From contig NZ_CP030118.1 of assembly GCF_006968745.1 (NCBI RefSeq), positions 6,092,809-6,156,808 on the forward strand: a stretch of 64,000 nucleotides of DNA. The letters are read 5' to 3'. The DNA comes from Brasilonema sennae CENA114 (GTDB taxonomy: Bacteria > Cyanobacteriota > Cyanobacteriia > Cyanobacteriales > Nostocaceae). Shown here in pieces: positions 63,423 through 64,000 of this stretch. Both the position numbers and the translations under genes were made by a program. Position 1 is the first letter of the stretch. Each line of letters begins with the position of its first letter. The notes beneath the pieces were generated by a model. It had not been told where the DNA came from, made no database searches, and saw nothing but the letters and a program-made list of their open reading frames with translations.

Positions 63423-64000
63423 TTTTACCTCTTGTTGTAATGAATTTTGTTGGGTGCGTTGGCGTTTGTCGTGGCGCACTTTTTTTTATTGAACCGCAGA
63501 GAGCGAATTTGCGGTGTGGATGTTCCTCCCGCAAAGTTCGCGGTGGGCGCAGAGGAGCCAGCGCCATGCGGGGGTACCCCCAAAGTCTGTCGGGGGAAGC
63601 AACCCAAGCGACGAGCTTTGACCGTTGATGCGTCTGGCGTGACGCAGAGGAGGAAGAAGGCGATCGCCCCCATTTGGCAGCAGTTTTCTATTGGCTAGAA
63701 CACAGGTTTTTGGTAGGGGCACAGCAGTGCTCATTGGTGTTAACTTAAGCTGAAACTCTTGTTATTACGTTACCGGGATGCTTTATTCTACTCATCCACA
63801 ATTGTCGCTCTACCTCACCCCGGTTTTGTCTTGCGCCAAAACCGCCCCTCTCCGAACTTGCGGAGAGGGCACGTAAAGCTACGCTTTACGGTGAATCCAG
63901 CGCTGCAGGAGGGTTTCCCTCCGTAGGCGACTGGTGAGACAGCGCTGCAGGAGGGTCTCCCTCCGTAGGCGACTGCGTTCGCGTAGCGTCTCCGCAGGAG
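63423..64000. repeat. Repeat-rich end of window
   Basis: No gene. An 'accgcagaga...gcgcagagg...acgcagagg' repeat (about 63490-63660) is split by inserted palindromes such as GCGGGGGTACCCCC. At 63811-63890 there is a CCTCACCCC/CTCTCCG segment related to 3043-3127. At about 63898-63985 a 36-bp unit CAGCGCTGCAGGAGGG...TCCCTCCGTAGGCGACTG is tandemly repeated twice, then GCGTTCGCGTAGCGTCTCC. Confidence 0.65.

Noticed and set aside
63447..63698. Overlapping open frames at the window end
   Set aside because: All three frames cross nested 'gcagagg' repeats and palindromes, with no protein-like pattern.

Overview
The window reads as chromosomal DNA of a filamentous, probably heterocyst-forming cyanobacterium (Nostocales; Scytonema/Tolypothrix/Calothrix-like is an inference). 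Signs are the cyanobacterial genes (heme oxygenase, AcsF, ChlL/ChlN, an orange carotenoid protein with its fluorescence recovery protein, an HCF173-like protein, DUF1822 and CHAT proteins), many HIP1 octamers (GCGATCGC), heptameric short tandem repeats, and an unusually dense load of palindromic and MITE-like repeats. No tRNA, rRNA, CRISPR array or intact transposase was seen.

Layout. 0.3-2.7 kb: divergent heme oxygenase and AcsF (bilin and chlorophyll synthesis). 3.2-5.4 kb: an SDR and an alpha/beta hydrolase. 6-8 kb: a CHAT-STAND-TPR gene broken by an internal deletion. 8.5-19.8 kb: DUF2141, Nudix, PhoD-like phosphatase, two tandem mini peptidoglycan-binding proteins, an LRR protein, a coiled-coil protein, the HCF173-like SDR/CIA30 protein, a second alpha/beta hydrolase with Ap4A phosphorylase, and an APH-type kinase. 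19.8-27.6 kb: recN, an ABC1 kinase, the photoprotection pair ocp/frp and a thioredoxin. 27.8-32 kb: a flavin monooxygenase, then an apparent operon of a double-NIL protein, SBP56/methanethiol oxidase and a 2Fe-2S ferredoxin. 32.5-37.4 kb: SagB-like dehydrogenase, DUF4349 lipoprotein, aldo/keto reductase, membrane protein.

37.5-43.2 kb is the most interesting segment. ilvC is followed by a three-gene cassette: a sigma-like regulator, a DUF1822 protein, and a CHAT protease fused to a zinc ribbon, a Ser/Thr kinase and a membrane anchor. A second, diverged copy of the ilvC 3' end plus its terminator lies on the far side of the cassette, which looks like an insertion or duplication footprint. 43.3-48.2 kb holds a GlsB-type protein, a VOC remnant, a doubly frameshifted hicBA locus, clpB and a frameshifted Uma2 gene. 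48.6-52.8 kb: a two-component system and a SulP transporter. 53-55 kb: a MazEF-like module between 185-bp direct repeats, and a DUF2283/nuclease-like pair. 55-58.8 kb: a CHAT-NTPase-TPR gene with a dispersed repeat embedded in its reading frame. 60.1-63.4 kb: chlL, DUF5331, chlN.

The ends of the window carry tetrapyrrole genes and the centre a light-stress pair. Between them lie three CHAT (caspase-like) genes and four toxin-antitoxin-like or nuclease loci, several of them decayed. This suggests an accessory, rearranging neighbourhood around conserved photosynthesis genes.
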